A stretch of 64,000 bases of DNA, from NCBI GenBank assembly GCA_018052455.1, contig JAGPNE010000002.1:109506-173505 (forward strand). Direction: 5' to 3'. Of the stretch, positions 60,083 to 64,000 are shown in pieces; within the stretch, counting starts at the first letter, position 1, and each line of letters begins with the position of its first letter. This DNA comes from Candidatus Fermentithermobacillaceae bacterium (GTDB taxonomy: Bacteria; Bacillota; Sulfobacillia; Fermentithermobacillales; Fermentithermobacillaceae). The notes beneath the pieces were generated by a model. The model was not told the origin of the DNA and searched no databases. It saw only the letters and a list, made by a program, of their open reading frames with translations. The translations under genes and the position numbers were made by a program.

Positions 60083-61621
60083 ATGCAGATTTCTCAGAAA
60101 CTGGATGTTCTAATGGGTATCACCAATACCAGTAATAGCATGCTGGCTCGCTATGTCTCCTTGGACCCTTCTTATATAAGCAGGTTGCGGTCTGGAGCCA
60201 GGGTGTTCGTGAGGAAAGAGACTAGAGAAGAGTATTTCAGGAGCATGGCAACGTACTTTGCTCGCCGTTGCACTCAGGATTATCAACGAAAGGCGCTATA
60301 TGATCTTCTGAAGATAAGCCCTTTTTCATATGACGAGGACGAGATTGCAGAGGTGATCTATGAGTGGCTTCTAGCAGATGATACCAATGCTCAGACTGTT
60401 GGCAGTTTCCTTGAAGGGTTATCAAACATTCAGTTTACCAAAGATCCGCGGCGTGCCTATGACAATAATGCATCAGATCCCATAGCTAGACCCGATACTT
60501 CTGTGTACTACGGTGTGGACGGCAAGAGGCAAGCAGCGATAGACTTTCTGTCTGAGGTTATTGAGCACGAAACTCCCCAGACTCTTTTGCTGTTTAGTGA
60601 TGAAGATATAGAGTGGCTTGTGGATGACCGCCAGTTCACGCATAGGTGGGCTCAGCTGATGATCGAAGTTGTCTCACGAGGAAATCGCATCAAGATCATA
60701 CATGTTGTAAGCAGGGACCTAGATGAGATGCTCGCTGCGATTGCTCAATGGATACCACTTTACATGTCGGGGGCGATAGAACCGTATTTCTATCCCAAAA
60801 AGAGAGACGGCGTCTTTAGACGGACTCTTTTCATTGCCCCGGAAACTGCTGCTGTCGTTTCCACCTCAGTAGGAAGTGAAGAGGCTAAGCCGGCCAATTT
60901 CCTATTCAGAGACAAAGAGACCATAGGTTCTTTCGTTGACGAGTACAATGCTTACCTCAAAATGTGCAGACCTCTCATGAGAATTTTTACTGCAAGGGAC
61001 AGAGAGTCTTACATCTCTACTCTTGTTGAGTTCGAAAAGGAAGAGGCGAATTCTATCATCTCAACAGATTCCATCTCTCTTCTAACTATGCCAGAGAGCC
61101 TAGCACACAGTGTGTTTGCCGAATTTGGATCCAAAGAAAGAGGCAGGTTTCTTAATCATCATAGGGTAAGAAGAGAGAACTTCGAGAACCAAATTCAGAA
61201 CCATATGTTTACCGAAATCATGCGATTGCCGACCGTAGAAATGGTAAAAGAAGGGCGCGTCAAGATAGCCTCTGCAGACATGCTCAGCATGAATTCTGCC
61301 TACTACATTGCTGAACAGTATGTAGAGCACCTCGAACACATCATTTACCTTCTCGATAGGTATCCGGGATTTTATGTGTCCATCGATAGGTCTCCTAGAG
61401 AAGACAAATCCCTCGTATATGTAAAAGAGGACGTAGGTGTCATTGTTGCCAGGACATCCGCTCCTCCCATGGCTATGGCAATCAATGAAAGCAACTTAAC
61501 CGCGGCCTTTTGGGATTACCTGAAACAGACCATAGACGAAAGAGACTACGCAAATCCGCGAACAAAGAAAGATACAGCCGACACGCTACGCAAGCTCATA
61601 GAAGAAATCAAACAAGCATAG
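60083..61621 (+). CDS. Large HTH-domain regulator-like protein of unknown C-terminal function
   Basis: The first 60 residues form a Cro/XRE-like helix-turn-helix (LMGITNTSNSMLARYVSLDPSYISRLRSG, seen in parts). The remaining 450 residues have no family I can name: two alpha/beta-like stretches (TLLLFSDEDIEWL, IKIIHVVSRDLDEML, RRTLFIAPETAAVVST) recall phospholipase-D/effector-binding folds, but no catalytic motif is clear. GGAGAGG supports ATG 60083 over the longer frame beginning at 59960, which would cover the hairpin. Large proteins of this layout occur in several copies in some Clostridia. Confidence 0.7.
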   Translation: MQISQKLDVLMGITNTSNSMLARYVSLDPSYISRLRSGARVFVRKETREEYFRSMATYFARRCTQDYQRKALYDLLKISPFSYDEDEIAEVIYEWLLADDTNAQTVGSFLEGLSNIQFTKDPRRAYDNNASDPIARPDTSVYYGVDGKRQAAIDFLSEVIEHETPQTLLLFSDEDIEWLVDDRQFTHRWAQLMIEVVSRGNRIKIIHVVSRDLDEMLAAIAQWIPLYMSGAIEPYFYPKKRDGVFRRTLFIAPETAAVVSTSVGSEEAKPANFLFRDKETIGSFVDEYNAYLKMCRPLMRIFTARDRESYISTLVEFEKEEANSIISTDSISLLTMPESLAHSVFAEFGSKERGRFLNHHRVRRENFENQIQNHMFTEIMRLPTVEMVKEGRVKIASADMLSMNSAYYIAEQYVEHLEHIIYLLDRYPGFYVSIDRSPREDKSLVYVKEDVGVIVARTSAPPMAMAINESNLTAAFWDYLKQTIDERDYANPRTKKDTADTLRKLIEEIKQA

Positions 61622-61735
61622 GACCGGTTCTTTATGCTTCGTTTTCAGCTTCACAGATTGCGTTCTTCTTCCGGGGACCAGTTTTCCCGGGCAGAAGTTC
61701 TAGACGGAGATTCCTATTACTAGTTGGGTGCGTTC

Positions 61736-63601
61736 CTACTTTATCTTTATTGGAACAATACGACTTCCGTAAGGCTTAGAAATGGTCCAATTTGAATTGC
61801 CGTACGAAAGAGAAATCTTTGCACCTTCATCAGCAGTTAGCACGATAAGTCCCTTAGAAACCGCGGATCTGTCCACGGTGTTTGCGCCAGTGATTGTCAA
61901 ATTCGAACCTGCTCTAGTGCATATAGTCCCATCACTTTCTAGGAGAATAATGGCTATCTGGTCTTTGCTCATGCGACCTTCCAAACTTATGAAGTATGTG
62001 GTGCACATCACATCTTTTCCTGATACTGAGGCATGGCCGTCGATTCGATATGCTCCTTTGGGCAGGTTGCCCCCTACCCGAAGATCTACACTCTCGATTT
62101 GCCCATTGGGCGAAGGCGTCATTGCCTGCGTGATTAGTTGCGATGAGCTGTCGAACAGTTTAAGATCAATGCTCGTGCCCGCGATCGGTTCTTCCACCTT
62201 GTCGCCTCTGCTATCGACAGATCTTCTGTATAGCGCGGTCTCAAGAACAATAGCGTTGTCCCTAAGTTCCCACGGGTGAACGGGTACGACGGTTAAGTAG
62301 ACGCCCTCTGCTCCGTCTGTATTCGCTACCGGCTGAGAGAACAGCCAGTCTGAGGGTTTCATCCCGTCTATTGTTCTTCCCTTTGAGGCACTATCTAGTA
62401 TCTGTGCATAGGCATCCTTGGATATACTCGCATTTCCCGTCTCGTTGTAGTGCTTCACCCTCATTTCGTTTACGTGTGCAAAATAGTCATATCCGCTGTC
62501 GTAGCTCATCACAGATGCAAGCATCGTCAATGCTTCCGTCGAGTTGCCGTCGACCATCGTTCTTCCCGCACTTCCAAATTTGTTGCCGTCGCTCATAACC
62601 CCGTTGACTCTATCTGGGCCGAGATTGGCTTCTAGATCATAGACTGGTTCGAACACGTACTCATCGTAATAATCGAGTTTGTAGAGAACCTCGGCTATGA
62701 GGGCAGATGCTTCCCAGATCCACTGCCCGAACTCGTAATCTAGGTTCACGTCGCCCATCTGCCAGAAAAGGTGTGCCGTTTCGTGCATGTTCTGCAGGTA
62801 CAGCGGTTCGTAGTCCTCATGGTTGTGAACATCGAAATTATTGTGGTGGGGCAGAGGGCCCATTTTGAACGAATTGGTCTCAGCATAGTAGCCGACAGTA
62901 TGCTCGGTGATGTTGGCATCCCATTCCCAGGTAATCCCTTCGGCCAGGATTTTGGTGGGAAGGCCAAGATATGTAGCATATACTGGATAGGATTTTGCCC
63001 AGAATGTCTGGAGGCTCCTTTCCGGCATCGGCCAGTCTCCCTTTATCCTCAGTTCGGGCAGCATCGTCCCACTGAGGATCCCGTTTTCGTAGACATAGTG
63101 TTGACCGGTGTCGATTAGTATTGAGTTTCGCGTGCTATCCCAGGTAACTCCGATATCCATGACTTTCATGATGTCTCTCAGTTTGAAGTAGTTGGCTCCG
63201 TCTATCTTGTAGGCAGTGCAGCGGATGTTCACATTGTTGCAGAATAGGGTCTCAGATGTTGGACTGGCAGTTTTCGGTGCGGGGTTAACATTGGTTTCGA
63301 GTTCGCCGCCAATGGGACTATAAACCTGCCCTGTTTCTAGATAGATCCTCTTCGACGCGCCATCGTAGCGCACAGAGAACTTCTTCTCAGTGCTGTTAAG
63401 CGCGGCGGCCAAGTCTCTCAACTTGAAGTAATTGTTGCCGCCGATGTTGTAGGCTGTGAAATCGACGGCGATACCGTTAATGAATACACTGGAGTTTGTT
63501 GGCTTGGCAGTTACACCTGCCGATGCTGCGGAAATGGGGGTGATAGACAATCCGATGCAGAAAGCGAGCAGCAGTACAGACCATAACTTGCGTAGTCTCA
63601 T
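61736..63601 (-). CDS. Secreted zinc-metallopeptidase-like protein with stalk domains
   Basis: After a signal peptide (LWSVLLLAFCIGLSI to ISAASA) come two copper-amine-oxidase-N stalk repeats (about 38-95 and 118-170), each with a YFKLRD core. Residues 273-277 read HETAH, a HExxH zinc motif, and 19 residues later E297 (WEASA) provides a third ligand with the spacing of thermolysin-type gluzincins. The C-terminal part (about 430-621) appears beta-rich, as in carbohydrate- or surface-binding domains. AGGAGG precedes the ATG. Peptidase activity is inferred from the motif only. Confidence 0.75.
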   Translation of the reverse strand: MRLRKLWSVLLLAFCIGLSITPISAASAGVTAKPTNSSVFINGIAVDFTAYNIGGNNYFKLRDLAAALNSTEKKFSVRYDGASKRIYLETGQVYSPIGGELETNVNPAPKTASPTSETLFCNNVNIRCTAYKIDGANYFKLRDIMKVMDIGVTWDSTRNSILIDTGQHYVYENGILSGTMLPELRIKGDWPMPERSLQTFWAKSYPVYATYLGLPTKILAEGITWEWDANITEHTVGYYAETNSFKMGPLPHHNNFDVHNHEDYEPLYLQNMHETAHLFWQMGDVNLDYEFGQWIWEASALIAEVLYKLDYYDEYVFEPVYDLEANLGPDRVNGVMSDGNKFGSAGRTMVDGNSTEALTMLASVMSYDSGYDYFAHVNEMRVKHYNETGNASISKDAYAQILDSASKGRTIDGMKPSDWLFSQPVANTDGAEGVYLTVVPVHPWELRDNAIVLETALYRRSVDSRGDKVEEPIAGTSIDLKLFDSSSQLITQAMTPSPNGQIESVDLRVGGNLPKGAYRIDGHASVSGKDVMCTTYFISLEGRMSKDQIAIILLESDGTICTRAGSNLTITGANTVDRSAVSKGLIVLTADEGAKISLSYGNSNWTISKPYGSRIVPIKIK

Positions 63602-63770
63602 TGTTATTCCTCCTTGTTCTCCTAACGTTGGCGTTTCCTTTATCGCATATCTTGTGACTGTTCCCGAATCAGTTCAAGGGCCAGGTAGGTACCTGATAAA
63701 CTGGTTCCAAATCTTGTAGATACACAATTCTCCGTCAAAAGCGCCCAATCCTTGATCTGAACTAAGAAGC

Positions 63771-63917
63771 GGCGGGGACGGCACTTTTTGCTTCAGAGCG
63801 AACGCGGAGAAGCAACAGGAGAGGCAGCGGGGACGGCACTTTCTGCTTCGGCGTGTGTGTCGTTTGGCCAGCGGCGGGGACGGCACTTTCTGCTTCCCCG
63901 TGTCTGTCGTTTGGCCA
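63771..63917. repeat. Cluster of GGGGACGGCACTTT repeats
   Basis: Three direct copies of about 23 bases share the core GCGGGGACGGCACTTT and end CTGCTTC or TTGCTTC, at 63771-63794, 63826-63849 and 63873-63896. The last two are part of a 47-base period that also repeats CGTGT-TGTCGTTTGGCCA (63852 and 63899). Such GGGGACGG...TTTTTGCTTC elements resemble those found near IS200-like REP-associated transposases (RAYTs); no transposase is inside the window. The rest of 63602-64000 shows no gene. Confidence 0.65.
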
Positions 63918-64000
63918 ACGGAAACAGCATGACATGTGGGATTCTACTGAGATGAGCAAACCCATCTGCAACAAGAGCGCAGCCGTAGCTGCATGACTCT

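Noticed and set aside
61665..61715. GGGGACCAGTTTTC segment resembling the terminal REP-like repeats
   Set aside because: It shares only GGGGAC and a T run with the repeat core; the rest does not align.
63674..63974. Minus-strand frames through the terminal repeats
   Set aside because: They arise from the repeat sequence itself (repeated SAVPAA and QKVPSP), not from a conserved gene.

Overview
The window looks like a chromosomal stretch from an anaerobic-type Bacillota (Firmicutes) outside the Bacilli, probably a little-studied Clostridia-like lineage. The gene order supports this: rpoA-rplQ-ecfA1-ecfA2-ecfT-truA-rplM-rpsI-cwlD and rplU-prp-rpmA-obgE-nadD...yqeK-LCP-rsfS are Firmicutes arrangements. 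L27 carries the Firmicutes-type N-terminal extension next to its Prp protease, and chemotaxis uses CheC/CheD/CheX. Base composition is balanced by eye, and many genes start with TTG or GTG behind strong purine-rich ribosome binding sites. No rRNA, CRISPR array, prophage or intact insertion sequence was seen. The lineage call is inference from gene content only.

Layout. Positions 1-5.9 kb hold the end of the large ribosomal-protein cluster, an ECF transporter energising module, truA, rplM-rpsI and a CwlD-type amidase. Positions 6.1-10 kb hold an AmmeMemoRadiSam pair followed by a cyclic-2,3-diphosphoglycerate-synthetase-like NTPase. Positions 10-15.9 kb are a mixed region: a half-size UPF0016 transporter, tRNA-Arg(CCG), a NYN-domain protein, a double FMN-binding lipoprotein, a ferredoxin, an M19 dipeptidase and a GH18 protein. 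Positions 15.9-22.5 kb are one chemotaxis operon (cheW-cheA-cheC-cheD-cheY-cheB-cheR-cheX). A DUF4015-type glycoside hydrolase and guaB converge on a shared terminator at 23.9 kb. Positions 25.8-29.3 kb hold an orphan GlmL/MutL-type ATPase with two unknown partners. Positions 29.7-38.8 kb are a purine block: hpt, an NCS2 permease, purE-F-M-N-H-D and queT, preceded by a 23-bp perfect palindrome overlapping a good promoter.

The most unusual content is a four-gene module of uncharacterised membrane proteins (called A-B-C-D here) that occurs twice, at 39.7-42.8 kb and 52.4-55.2 kb, in the same gene order and with every protein having its counterpart in the other copy. Topology reading suggests that A has a cytoplasmic domain, C a large extracytoplasmic domain, and B and D are polytopic, so the four may form one membrane complex. 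Between the copies lie two minus-strand genes (one Nudix-like), the TIGR03960/TIGR03936 radical SAM pair, RNase G, rplU-prp-rpmA, obgE, nadD and an RRM protein. The second copy sits between nadD and yqeK, which are usually close neighbours.

The last part (55.5-64 kb) has yqeK, an LCP-family protein, rsfS, a NamZ-like secreted protein, a large HTH regulator with an operator-like palindrome and an attenuator-like hairpin upstream, and a secreted protein with a thermolysin-type HExxH-19-E zinc site. The window ends in a cluster of GGGGACGGCACTTT repeats like those linked to REP-associated transposases. Several secreted proteins (GH18, NamZ-like, HExxH protein) share copper-amine-oxidase-N 'stalk' domains, suggesting a common way of presenting wall-active enzymes.
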